Below are positions 7,872 through 15,806 of a DNA stretch of 29,253 nt, piece after piece. Within the stretch, counting starts at the first letter, position 1; each line of letters begins with the position of its first letter. Position numbers and translations under genes: made by a program. The DNA lies in contig JAZQCD010000034.1 of the NCBI GenBank assembly GCA_045546135.1, positions 1-29,253 on the forward strand. Direction: 5' to 3'. The notes under the pieces are model-generated. The model was not told where the DNA came from. It worked only from the letters and a program-made list of their open reading frames with translations, and ran no database searches. Source of the DNA: RUG13409 sp045546135. GTDB taxonomy: Bacteria; Bacillota; Clostridia; Peptostreptococcales; Anaerovoracaceae.

Positions 7872-8846
7872 ATGAATAAAGAGTTTTATGTAAATACATT
7901 GCAGGTCGGAGAAGAATTGGTGGACTTTTTCATGGTGAAAAGTCCCTCCGTCAAGGTAGGCGCAAATCACAAGACCTATTTCGATGTGACACTCTGCGAC
8001 AAAACAGGAGAGATCAACGGAAAGAAGTGGGACGTAGATGATGTGGAAGGCGGAAACCTTTCAAAGCTTAAAGACGGAGACATTGTAAAAGTCAAAGCCA
8101 GCGTCTCCGAATGGAACAATATAAAGCAGCTGAGGATCACAAGGATAAGAAAGGCCGATGCTCCTTCAGATGAACTTGAGATGGCTGACTTCATCAAGGC
8201 AGCCCCCGAAGATCCAAACAGCATGTATGACTTCATATGGGACAAAGCTTTGAACATAAAGGACGAAGGTCTCAAGAAGGTATGCACAGATGCCCTTGAA
8301 GAAAACAAGGACAGGCTTATGTACTACCCCGGAGCCATGAGGAATCACCACGCAGAATATGCAGGACTTCTCTATCACACAAAGCGCATGCTAGACATGG
8401 GCATTAGAGCCTGCAGCGTCTACACGAACCTTGATCCCGACTGGGTCATTTGCGGCGTCATCATGCACGATATGGAAAAGCTCAACGAAATAGACTCAAA
8501 TGAGCTTGGCATATCGGGAGGTTACACCATGAAGGGAAATCTTCTTGGGCACATAGTCCTCGGTACCATACGCATGGAAGAAAGAGCAAAGAAAGCAGGC
8601 CTTTCAGAAGAAAAGACCGTCATGCTCCAGCACATGATACTGGCTCATCACTATGAACCGGAATTCGGCTCTCCCATAAGGCCAATGTTTCCTGAAGCAG
8701 AGCTTCTTCATTACCTCGATATGCTCGATGCAAAGATGTTTGACTTTGAAGCAGCTCTTGAAGGTGTTGACGGAGGCCATTTCTCTGAACGCATACGCAC
8801 CCTTGACAACAGGATGCTCTACAAGCCCACATTCACCAAGGAATAA
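7872..8846 (+). CDS. yhaM: YhaM-like 3'-5' exoribonuclease (OB fold + HD domain)
   Basis: The 324-residue protein joins an N-terminal OB-fold nucleic-acid-binding domain (about residues 10-95) to an HD phosphohydrolase domain. Likely metal ligands are H169 in LLYHT, the H199-D200 pair in VIMHDMEKL, H259/H260 in LAHHYEPEF and an Asp near 283-286. This architecture defines the YhaM/CBF1 family, which trims RNA and single-stranded DNA from the 3' end. ATG at 7872 has GAGGTG upstream. recD2 follows after 12 bp, so the pair is probably cotranscribed as a nucleic-acid maintenance unit. Confidence 0.88.
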   Translation: MNKEFYVNTLQVGEELVDFFMVKSPSVKVGANHKTYFDVTLCDKTGEINGKKWDVDDVEGGNLSKLKDGDIVKVKASVSEWNNIKQLRITRIRKADAPSDELEMADFIKAAPEDPNSMYDFIWDKALNIKDEGLKKVCTDALEENKDRLMYYPGAMRNHHAEYAGLLYHTKRMLDMGIRACSVYTNLDPDWVICGVIMHDMEKLNEIDSNELGISGGYTMKGNLLGHIVLGTIRMEERAKKAGLSEEKTVMLQHMILAHHYEPEFGSPIRPMFPEAELLHYLDMLDAKMFDFEAALEGVDGGHFSERIRTLDNRMLYKPTFTKE

Positions 8847-8858
8847 AAGCAAAACAAG

Positions 8859-11081
8859 ATGAAGGAAGAAAAGACCGGCACAGCAGCCGAGATCATCTTT
8901 CACAACGAAACGAACTTCTATACCATACTGCTCTTTGAAACCGAAGAAGAGCAGTTTTTTGCAGTAGGAAACATCGCCTATCCAAAGACCGGCAGAAGCT
9001 ACAGGCTCACAGGTGAATGGAAAAACCATCCCAAATACGGCGAGCAGTTCTCCTTCTCTTCGGCAGAAGAATTAGAACCAACCACAGCAGAGGGCATCAA
9101 GGCCTTCCTTTGCTCGGGCGTCATAAAGGGCATAGGTCCCAAAATGGCAGCAGCCATAGTGAAAAAGTTTGGAGACGATACGCTAAAAGTCATTGCAGAA
9201 GAACCGGAAAGGCTGACTGAGGTCTCCGGCATAGGCAAAGCAAAAGCCATGACCATAGAGGAAGGCTACAGGGAGCACAGAGAGTACGCTGATACTGTTC
9301 TTGCGCTTTCCGCTTATGACATAACGCAAAATGTCTGCATGAAGCTTTACAAAGCCTACGGAAAGGATGCCGTAGCGGTAGTAAGGGAAAATCCATACAC
9401 TTTGATCAGCGACATCTACGGCATAGGTTTTAAAAAAGCAGACAAAATAGCCGGGTCTGCAGGTATAGCAAAGGATTCTCCTCACAGGATAAAGAGCGGT
9501 ATAAAATACCTCCTTGGCCAGCTGGTGCAAAACGGCGACACCTATGCGCCTGCTTCACAGTTTACAGAGGACGCAGCAAGCTTTCTTGACGTTACAAGAG
9601 AGCAGGTCTCTGACTGTGCCTTTGAACTTGTGATGGAAGCAGATCTCATAAAAGACGTCATAGACGGTGTCCCCGTATATATGCTCTATTCTTACAACAG
9701 AGCAGAAAAGTATGTAGCTGCCAAACTCCATGAACTTTGCACTGCAGAGCTTCCTGCCATAGCCGTAAAGGGAGAAGACATCATAAAAAAAGAAGAAAAG
9801 TTTACAGGCATCACTCTTTCCGAAAAGCAAAAGACAGCAGTTCTTTCTTCACTTAAAAACGGTGTCTTCGTCATAACGGGAGGCCCGGGCACAGGAAAAA
9901 CTACGATAATCAATACCATCATATCCATATATGAATATGCAGGACTGAAAACATCTCTTGCAGCGCCTACAGGCAGAGCCGCAAAGAGGATGCAGCAGGC
10001 ATCAGGAAGGCCGGCTGCCACCATACACAGGCTCCTTGAATACGCCTATGCCGATGGAGAAGACAAGATGTTCTTCGGCAAAAACGAAGACGATCCATTG
10101 GACTCTGACTGCATCATAATAGACGAGATGTCCATGGTAGACATACTTCTTATGGAAGCTCTCCTGAAAGCCGTAAGACCCGGTACGAGGCTTGTACTTG
10201 TAGGAGATACAGATCAGCTCCCTCCTGTGGGAGCAGGCAATGTCCTTAAAGACATACTCAGCTGCGAAGATATAGAAAGCTGCAGGCTCACGGACATCTT
10301 CAGGCAGGCGCAGGAAAGCGCCATAGTAGTCAATGCTCACCTCATAAACAAAGGCGAGCATCCTGTCTTCAACGAAAAAGGACAGGACTTCTTCCTTCTC
10401 AAAAGGAGAACTGCAGATATAAAGGAGACCATAGGAGAACTGTGCAGGAAAAGACTTCCGTCTTTCTTTAAAGACCTAGATCCCTATACTGACATACAGG
10501 TGCTCACGCCTGTAAGAAAGGGACCTCTTGGTTGCGTTGAACTCAGCAAAAGCCTTCAGGAGGTGCTCAATCCACCTTCGCCTGAAAAGAATGAAAAAAA
10601 GATAGGTGAAAGGATCTTTAGAGAAGGCGACAAGGTCATGCAGATAAAGAACAATTACCGCATGGAATGGAAGAATCTAAATACCTTTGCCGAAGGGACC
10701 GGTGTGTTCAACGGCGATATGGGCATAATAGACAGCATAGACAGGGAGAACGGGATCATATCGGTAATTTTTGACAATGAGATCCTGGTGCGTTATGATT
10801 ATACAAACATCGATGAACTGGAAAGTGCATTTGCGCTGACCGTTCACAAAAGCCAGGGGTCTGAATTCCCTGTGGCTGTAATGCCCATGACAGCATTTCC
10901 GCCTATGCTCTCCACAAGGAACCTTCTGTATACGGCCATAACAAGAGCAAAAAGAGCCGTAGTCCTCGTAGGAGACCCTGCAGCATGCAATGCCATGGTA
11001 GACAACAACAGCATACAGAAAAGATATTCAGGACTTGGATATAGATTAAGGAGCATATGGGAACTGATAAATGAAATATAG
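8859..11081 (+). CDS. recD2: RecD2-type SF1 DNA helicase
   Basis: RecD2 is a 5'-3' superfamily 1B helicase of bacteria that lack RecBC; it acts in replication-fork and mismatch repair. The 740-residue length fits. The N-terminal part carries helix-hairpin-helix motifs (IKGIGPKMA near 89, VSGIGKAKA near 122, and a third near 187). Helicase motifs are intact: Walker A GGPGTGKT (341-348), Walker B IIDEMSMVD (about 420-428), GDTDQLPPVGAG (449-460), DIFRQ (about 479-483), LTVHKSQGSEF, and the C-terminal YTAITRAKRAVVLVG arginine motif. The Shine-Dalgarno is weak (AAGGAATAA overlapping the yhaM stop), suggesting coupling to yhaM. The 3' end overlaps the next gene by 11 bp. Confidence 0.94.
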   Translation: MKEEKTGTAAEIIFHNETNFYTILLFETEEEQFFAVGNIAYPKTGRSYRLTGEWKNHPKYGEQFSFSSAEELEPTTAEGIKAFLCSGVIKGIGPKMAAAIVKKFGDDTLKVIAEEPERLTEVSGIGKAKAMTIEEGYREHREYADTVLALSAYDITQNVCMKLYKAYGKDAVAVVRENPYTLISDIYGIGFKKADKIAGSAGIAKDSPHRIKSGIKYLLGQLVQNGDTYAPASQFTEDAASFLDVTREQVSDCAFELVMEADLIKDVIDGVPVYMLYSYNRAEKYVAAKLHELCTAELPAIAVKGEDIIKKEEKFTGITLSEKQKTAVLSSLKNGVFVITGGPGTGKTTIINTIISIYEYAGLKTSLAAPTGRAAKRMQQASGRPAATIHRLLEYAYADGEDKMFFGKNEDDPLDSDCIIIDEMSMVDILLMEALLKAVRPGTRLVLVGDTDQLPPVGAGNVLKDILSCEDIESCRLTDIFRQAQESAIVVNAHLINKGEHPVFNEKGQDFFLLKRRTADIKETIGELCRKRLPSFFKDLDPYTDIQVLTPVRKGPLGCVELSKSLQEVLNPPSPEKNEKKIGERIFREGDKVMQIKNNYRMEWKNLNTFAEGTGVFNGDMGIIDSIDRENGIISVIFDNEILVRYDYTNIDELESAFALTVHKSQGSEFPVAVMPMTAFPPMLSTRNLLYTAITRAKRAVVLVGDPAACNAMVDNNSIQKRYSGLGYRLRSIWELINEI

Positions 11082-11841
11082 AGCAAGATCGTTTTGGGGG
11101 CTTGCTTATTTGAAGGATATGGGTCCGGCGAAGCTTTTAAAAGCTCTGCCGGACTTTCTTTTTCCTGAAAACCTTTACTGCGCCTGCTGCGGCGATTCAA
11201 TAGACAGAAAGACCCGCATACATTGTCTTTGCGATAGATGCATAAAAAAGATACAATGGATATCTGACGATCCCTACCTTTCGGAAGGTGAAGACCTGTC
11301 CTTTGACGGACTTTTTTCCTGCTGCCTATATGGCTACTTCCCAAGGCAGATGGTATTCAAACTTAAATTCAAAGGAGCAAGATATCTTGCAAGGCCCCTG
11401 GCAAAGCTCATGGCAGACAGGGTACTCCTTTCCTTTGCAGGAGACTATGATGAAGTTAAAAACAGCTTTGACCTTATCTCCTTTGTACCCTCCTCAAAAG
11501 AAAGATACCTCGAAAGAGGATATAACCAAGCAGAGCTCCTTGCAAAGTATGTATCAAAGGAACTGGAGATCCCTATGAAAACTCTGCTCCTCAAGCCCAA
11601 AGAAACTCCGTCCATGAGGCTCGCAGGAAGGAGCGAAAGAAAAACGATACTCGAGAATGCTTTTATGATTTCAAAAAAAGCAGAGGATCTGAAAGGAAAA
11701 AGGATACTTTTAGTAGACGACGTACTTACGACAGGAAGCACTGCAAGCGAAGCCGCAAGGACTTTGAAAAATGCCGGCTGCAAAAGTGTCCATGTTGCTG
11801 TCTTTGCTTCCGGTACCGGACCCTTGGGAAGGCAGGACTAA
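11071..11841 (+). CDS. comF: ComF family phosphoribosyltransferase-like protein
   Basis: This 256-residue protein has an N-terminal cysteine cluster (C37, C39, C40 and C52, C54, C57) that looks like a zinc-binding site. A C-terminal type I phosphoribosyltransferase domain carries the PRPP-binding loop RILLVDDVLTTGSTA (about residues 210-224). This is the ComF architecture. ComF is needed for DNA uptake in naturally competent Bacillota and for late steps in Gram-negative transformation, but the family also occurs without competence. The gene overlaps recD2 by 11 bp, tying it to DNA processing. The operon ends at the terminator just downstream. Confidence 0.9.
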   Translation: MKYRARSFWGLAYLKDMGPAKLLKALPDFLFPENLYCACCGDSIDRKTRIHCLCDRCIKKIQWISDDPYLSEGEDLSFDGLFSCCLYGYFPRQMVFKLKFKGARYLARPLAKLMADRVLLSFAGDYDEVKNSFDLISFVPSSKERYLERGYNQAELLAKYVSKELEIPMKTLLLKPKETPSMRLAGRSERKTILENAFMISKKAEDLKGKRILLVDDVLTTGSTASEAARTLKNAGCKSVHVAVFASGTGPLGRQD

Positions 11842-11845
11842 AAAA

Positions 11846-11876
11846 GACTCTTCTCCAATTCTCTTGGAAAAGAGTC
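11846..11876. terminator. Shared terminator between convergent comF and the AI-2E family transporter gene
   Basis: Arms 11846-11858 and 11864-11876 (GACTCTTCTCCAA with TTGGAAAAGAGTC, one mismatch) surround a short loop. On the minus strand the stem is followed by six T residues, a strong terminator for the transporter gene. On the plus strand the trailing bases are only weakly T-rich, so termination of the comF operon may be less efficient. Confidence 0.8.
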
Positions 11877-11895
11877 ATTTGACGATCATTTCTAT

Positions 11896-13122
11896 TTACT
11901 CGGTTTTGATTTCTGTTTGGTTCCCTTCATAAACCTCTTTGCTTATGTTCTTTTTATCAAGACCTCTTATTATGAGCTTCTTTACTATGTCATAGATGAC
12001 TGCAAAGAGCGGCACTCCTATGATCATGCCTATGAATCCGAACACGCCTCCAAAGACTATGATGGAGAAGAGTATCCAAAAACTTGAAAGCCCCGTGCTG
12101 TCACCGAGTATCTTCGGTCCTATTATGTTTCCGTCCACCTGCTGAAGGATCAGTATGAAGACGACAAAGATCAGAGCCTTCATGGGGCTTTCTACGAGTA
12201 TGAGCAAAGCCGTAGGAACTGCGCCTATGATGGGTCCAAAGAAGGGTATGATGTTTGTAAGCCCTATGATGACCGACACAAGAAGCGCATTGGGCATCCT
12301 TGCTATGACGCAGAAGAAATAGCATATGATAGCAATGATGGCAGAATCGACGATCTTTCCGCTGATAAAGCCGTTGAACATCTTGTCTGCATACTTTGCT
12401 TCACTCTTTATGACTCTTCCGTTCTGTTCACCGAAAATGCTGTAAAGGAGCATGTTTGCCTGCCTTGCAAAGGTCTTTCTCCCACCAAGGAGGTAAACTG
12501 CTACGATGATACCTATTATGGTATCAAGGAGTATCCCAAGCACAGACCTTACGCCTGTTCCAAGGCCGCTTATGAGGCTCGACAGATCAGGCAGCAGCTT
12601 GTTGTTGAGCCAGTCATTGAATGCCTTTTGTATGCTGTCGATGGCTGTAGTGACATAACCTGACAGGACCTCATTGTCATCAAGGAGCGATGTGAGCCTT
12701 CTTATAAGTTTTTGGACCTGCGGAGGAAGCGTCTCTGACAAAGACACGATGCTCGTATACAGCTGCGGTATGATCATGATAAGGAGCAGATATATGACGA
12801 GGAGCAAAAAAATGATAGCTGCTGCCACAGCAAGGCCGTGAGCCCATTTTTTTACCTTGGCAGGAAGTATCTGCCCAAGCCATTTTTCAGCGCTGTTGCA
12901 AAGAGGCGCCAAAAGATAGGCAAGCGCTCCGCCTATTATGAAAGGCCTGAGAAGCGAGGTGATCCACCCCAAGCCTTTTGATACAGAATCAAGATTAAAA
13001 AGAAGCAGGAACAAAAGGATAGACAAAGCCAAAGCTCCGAATCCTGCCAGCATAACCTTGATCCATGGGTTTTTTATTTTTCCCTGTTTTTCTGATAATT
13101 CTTTTTCTAAAAGTTCAGGCAT
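11896..13122 (-). CDS. AI-2E family transporter (UPF0118)
   Basis: This 408-residue integral membrane protein has about eight hydrophobic segments: a pair near residues 25-95, a central pair, and a cluster after residue 230. It has the family pattern, including a long soluble stretch of about 60 residues in the middle and the IGLTNIIPFFGPIIGAVP segment. Members export small molecules; some move autoinducer-2 and others are Na+(Li+)/H+ antiporters, so the substrate cannot be assigned. ATG at 13122 has AAGGGGAG upstream and a clear promoter at 13151-13179. It is monocistronic, ending at the shared terminator. Confidence 0.88.
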   Translation of the reverse strand: MPELLEKELSEKQGKIKNPWIKVMLAGFGALALSILLFLLLFNLDSVSKGLGWITSLLRPFIIGGALAYLLAPLCNSAEKWLGQILPAKVKKWAHGLAVAAAIIFLLLVIYLLLIMIIPQLYTSIVSLSETLPPQVQKLIRRLTSLLDDNEVLSGYVTTAIDSIQKAFNDWLNNKLLPDLSSLISGLGTGVRSVLGILLDTIIGIIVAVYLLGGRKTFARQANMLLYSIFGEQNGRVIKSEAKYADKMFNGFISGKIVDSAIIAIICYFFCVIARMPNALLVSVIIGLTNIIPFFGPIIGAVPTALLILVESPMKALIFVVFILILQQVDGNIIGPKILGDSTGLSSFWILFSIIVFGGVFGFIGMIIGVPLFAVIYDIVKKLIIRGLDKKNISKEVYEGNQTEIKTE

Positions 13123-13150
13123 TTTTTCTCCCCTTTTTTATGTCGTTTAG

Positions 13151-13179
13151 ATTATATCATCAGAGTCTCTCTCTTTCAA
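13151..13179 (-). promoter_or_regulatory. Promoter of the AI-2E family transporter gene
   Basis: On the minus strand TTGAAA (13174-13179) and TATAAT (13151-13156) are 17 bp apart and 29 bp upstream of the start codon. Confidence 0.78.
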
Positions 13180-13234
13180 TTGACCTGCTGTCCTCAAATT
13201 TGAAGATAGTGTTAAGTCCGTCTGAATAAAGAGT

Positions 13235-13272
13235 AAAAGAGGGGCTCTTCTTTACGAAAAAGCTCCTCTTTT
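13235..13272 (-). terminator. Terminator after pnuC
   Basis: AAAAGAGG (13235-13242) pairs with CCTCTTTT (13265-13272), and inner GCT/AGC pairs extend the stem. The hairpin lies just beyond the pnuC stop codon and is followed on the minus strand by a pyrimidine-rich stretch. It probably ends the eetA-eetB-pnuC transcript. Confidence 0.6.
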
Positions 13273-13279
13273 AGGTGTC

Positions 13280-14086
13280 TTAGTCTATTTCTCCTTCATG
13301 CTCCCTTATATACCTTCCCCACTTGATGAAGCCGTAGGTGGTATTTGTAAGGTATGCTGCTGTAAGAACGAGCAGAACTATCTGTCCTCCGAGTATGACG
13401 CATATAGCGTCGAATATGACTTCCAGATACCATGCTATCCACTGCTCTCTGAATCTTAGCAATATGAAGGTGCCGTTGCATATATCAAGGGCAGAGACCA
13501 TGGCGTCAAGATAGCATACTATGATGGCCTTTGTCCTTTCAGTCTCATCGAATATATCCGTAGTCTCTGCAAGTCCGTCGGTCAGTTTTACGATAAGCGT
13601 GCCGACAACAACGGTCCATACGACTATACCTATAATGACAGCGACTCTCTGCCAGCCTGTAAGCTGCCTTACTTTAGTCTTCTGCTTTTCTACTTTGTCA
13701 GGATGTTTCTTCCATGCGATAAAGGATATGATGTCTATTGGAAGCCAGAAGAACAGAGTTACCGTCATTGTTGCAAATCTGTATCCTAGGATCCAGTACA
13801 TGGTTATCTCGGTGATCTCAATGAATACCGAGACTATGAAGTTCCATTTATCCTGCTTTGCTATGAGGAGCTCGCATATGACATTGAGCCATGTGTATAT
13901 GAGGAGCAAAGTCATAATGATCGCGCCGTTTACACCGTTGACATCCTCTTCCGGGAAGAGTATGGCAAACACTGTAGATATGGCAAGTGCTAAAAATAAG
14001 TACCACTTTTCGTAGGTAGTAAGATAATTCATGAACCTGACAAGCGGGTTCTTTATATTTGCATTGTTTGTATTGATCTCTTTCAT
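13280..14086 (-). CDS. pnuC: PnuC-type nicotinamide riboside / NAD precursor transporter
   Basis: This 268-residue membrane protein has about seven hydrophobic helices. It shows the PnuC signature pattern LRFREQWIAWYLE in a late helix and the C-terminal YGFIKWGRYIREHE. PnuC proteins are SWEET-like facilitators that take up nicotinamide riboside or related vitamin precursors, trapped afterwards by phosphorylation. It is the last gene of the eetA-like/eetB-like/pnuC operon, 20 bp after the eetB-like gene. Upstream GAAGATAG is a weak ribosome site, so translation may depend on coupling. The exact vitamin substrate is not shown by the sequence. Confidence 0.9.
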   Translation of the reverse strand: MKEINTNNANIKNPLVRFMNYLTTYEKWYLFLALAISTVFAILFPEEDVNGVNGAIIMTLLLIYTWLNVICELLIAKQDKWNFIVSVFIEITEITMYWILGYRFATMTVTLFFWLPIDIISFIAWKKHPDKVEKQKTKVRQLTGWQRVAVIIGIVVWTVVVGTLIVKLTDGLAETTDIFDETERTKAIIVCYLDAMVSALDICNGTFILLRFREQWIAWYLEVIFDAICVILGGQIVLLVLTAAYLTNTTYGFIKWGRYIREHEGEID

Positions 14087-14106
14087 TTAAAACTATCTTC
14101 TTTTCT

Positions 14107-14613
14107 TTAGATTTTGAGTGCTCTGAGAGCAAGGGCTGCGATAAAGCCCGTAAGTATTCCTGTGATCATACCGGCTATGAGAAGGACTGGGAAATAGTAC
14201 ATTATCCTTCCTGTCTGCATGACAAGGGCTGCAACTGCCAGTTGTCCAAGATTGTGAAATACGCCGCCTGCCATGGAGACTCCGACGACAGAGAAAACTC
14301 CAGCCTTCTTTGCAAGCAGCATGATGCAAAGAGATACAAGGCCTCCTGCAAGAGCATAAAGTGCCGAAAAGACGTTTCCAAAAAGGAGCGCTGACAAGGC
14401 GATCCTTGCAAGATTAATAAACAGGCCGTATTTTGGCCCCAGCGTATATATGCTTATGAGGACCACTATATTGGCAAGTCCAAGCTTTATCCCGGGTATC
14501 CCAAGAGAAATGGGGATCAGAAATTCCACATAGGAAAAAATCAGAGCCAGTGACGTGAGAGCCGCGCAGGTCGCAAGCCTTTTTGTTGTTTTCGTGCTCT
14601 TTCTTTCGGCCAT
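14107..14613 (-). CDS. Gx transporter family (heptaprenyl-diphosphate-synthase component I-like) membrane protein, EetB-like
   Basis: This 168-residue protein has five to six hydrophobic helices and the small-residue-rich pattern of the family: GIPGIKLGLANIVVL near residue 38 and AGGVFHNLGQLAVA near residue 115. Databases call it Gx transporter or heptaprenyl diphosphate synthase component I. In Listeria, as I recall, a protein of this type (EetB) is an accessory membrane protein of flavin-based extracellular electron transfer and is encoded beside a NusG-II-domain protein, as here. It may act like an S-component of an ECF transporter, but no energy-coupling module is visible in this window. 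Its ATG follows the upstream stop codon by a single base. Confidence 0.82.
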   Translation of the reverse strand: MAERKSTKTTKRLATCAALTSLALIFSYVEFLIPISLGIPGIKLGLANIVVLISIYTLGPKYGLFINLARIALSALLFGNVFSALYALAGGLVSLCIMLLAKKAGVFSVVGVSMAGGVFHNLGQLAVAALVMQTGRIMYYFPVLLIAGMITGILTGFIAALALRALKI

Positions 14614-14614
14614 A

Positions 14615-15049
14615 TCACTTTATCACAGCGTCAGGGCTGTCCTCTCCGCCATAGACTGATATGAGGAGCTTGTGAGGAAGACAGGCAATGACTTGTCCCT
14701 CTCTTGATATGCTGCCCATCTTTATGCAGTCGCGGCCTTTGCAGGTGGCTTCCGATACACGGACGGTTCCGTTTTCAATGACAACAAGATTGAGTACCTC
14801 TTCGTTTATCTTTTCTTTTTCGGGAAGTATGTGGATGTTTTTCCCAAGATCCTTTGCGCCGCTTTTTGTAACAGCGATGACCCTGTCTTCGGAAAGTGAA
14901 TAGTCTCCTATCTCCTCTCCGTCCATCACAAGGACGATCCTTGTCCCTTCAGACTTTTTTGTCTGCAACAAAAAAGGACTGCCAAGACCAAGGATCAGCA
15001 GTACTACAGCAAGTATCAGATCCGCTTTTGTCAACATCCTCTTTCCCAT
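14615..15049 (-). CDS. NusG domain II-containing membrane-anchored protein, EetA-like
   Basis: This 144-residue protein has one N-terminal membrane helix (about residues 9-29) and an extracytoplasmic NusG domain II (DUF1312). Its conserved cysteine pattern is ATCKGRDCIKMG followed by GQVIACLPHKL. Related proteins accompany Gx transporters and flavin-trafficking systems; EetA in Listeria has this type. The start is uncertain. ATG at 15049 has TAAGGT almost touching it, and a TATACT hexamer (15058-15063) would put transcription start nearly on the ATG, implying a leaderless message. ATG at 15037 is the alternative. It is the first gene of a three-gene operon ending in pnuC. Confidence 0.82.
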   Translation of the reverse strand: MGKRMLTKADLILAVVLLILGLGSPFLLQTKKSEGTRIVLVMDGEEIGDYSLSEDRVIAVTKSGAKDLGKNIHILPEKEKINEEVLNLVVIENGTVRVSEATCKGRDCIKMGSISREGQVIACLPHKLLISVYGGEDSPDAVIK

Positions 15050-15140
15050 ACCTTACAAGTATACCACAATAATCTCTAATGAAAAAGGATACAAGTAAAT
15101 TCTCTTTTATATTACAATATAGACAAAGGGAGGTGCTGAT

Positions 15141-15668
15141 ATGAACGTAACGATCAACAGCAAGAATGTAAAAGCCGGCGAAAGGCTGGCAGCCGCCATT
15201 GAAAACAAAATGGCAAAACTCGATAAGTATTTCTCCCAGGACGCCGAAGCGGTAGTCATGCTCAGTGAAGAGAAATCCGGCCTCGCAAAACTCGAGGCTA
15301 CCATCCACGCAGGATCTCTCAGCTTCCGCGCAGAGGAGAGCAACGCAGATCTTTTCTTCTGCCTTGACAGAGTCATCGACAAGCTCTCTTCTCAGATGTC
15401 CAGACTTAAGGACAAACTGGTCAAGCGTCATAAAGATGTTAAAGAGGTATTTATCTCCGAGATCCCGGATCTTCCCGACGCTGTGGAAGACCAGGGCGTC
15501 GTAAGAGTCAAGGAGATAGAACTGACAGCAATGACCAGAGACGAAGCTATACTTCAGATGGAGCTTCTCGACCACAGCTTCTTCGCCTTTGCAGACAGCG
15601 AGACTGGTACGACCAACATCGTCTACAAGAGAAACAACGGAGGCTACGGCCTGCTGATAACTAAGTAG
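15141..15668 (+). CDS. hpf: Ribosome hibernation-promoting factor, long form
   Basis: This 175-residue protein has an N-terminal sigma-54 modulation/S30AE domain (about 1-95), a charged linker, and a C-terminal dimerisation domain (about 115-172) ending in the NVVYKRNDGGYGLI-like segment, here NIVYKRNNGGYGLL. The long form drives formation of 100S ribosome dimers in stationary phase and protects idle ribosomes. ATG at 15141 has a strong GGGAGGTG at 7 nt. It is monocistronic with an excellent terminator and divergent from the eetA-like operon. Confidence 0.96.
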   Translation: MNVTINSKNVKAGERLAAAIENKMAKLDKYFSQDAEAVVMLSEEKSGLAKLEATIHAGSLSFRAEESNADLFFCLDRVIDKLSSQMSRLKDKLVKRHKDVKEVFISEIPDLPDAVEDQGVVRVKEIELTAMTRDEAILQMELLDHSFFAFADSETGTTNIVYKRNNGGYGLLITK

Positions 15669-15679
15669 AGTTTATCAGG

Positions 15680-15710
15680 GAGGCAGCTCAATACGAGCTG
15701 CCTCTTTTTT
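15680..15710 (+). terminator. Intrinsic terminator of hpf
   Basis: GAGGCAGCTC (15680-15689) pairs perfectly with GAGCTGCCTC (15695-15704) around a 5-nt loop, followed by six T residues. Confidence 0.95.
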
Positions 15711-15726
15711 ATTTGCCTAAAATCAA

Positions 15727-15761
15727 GATCCCCGCAAGGTGTTTGTCCTTTTGCGGGGATC
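15727..15761 (-). terminator. Probable terminator of nrdD
   Basis: GATCCCCGCAA (15727-15737) pairs perfectly with TTGCGGGGATC (15751-15761) around a 13-nt loop. It lies about 45 bp past the nrdD stop codon. On the minus strand it is followed by TTGATTTTA, a modest T tract. Confidence 0.75.
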
Positions 15762-15806
15762 CTGACTTATGTGATCTTTAATTGGTAGTTTGGCTTTCTT
15801 TAAAAA

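Noticed and set aside
8604..9029. Minus-strand 141-codon frame across the yhaM/recD2 junction
   Set aside because: It is antisense to two well-supported genes and has no recognisable domain or ribosome site.
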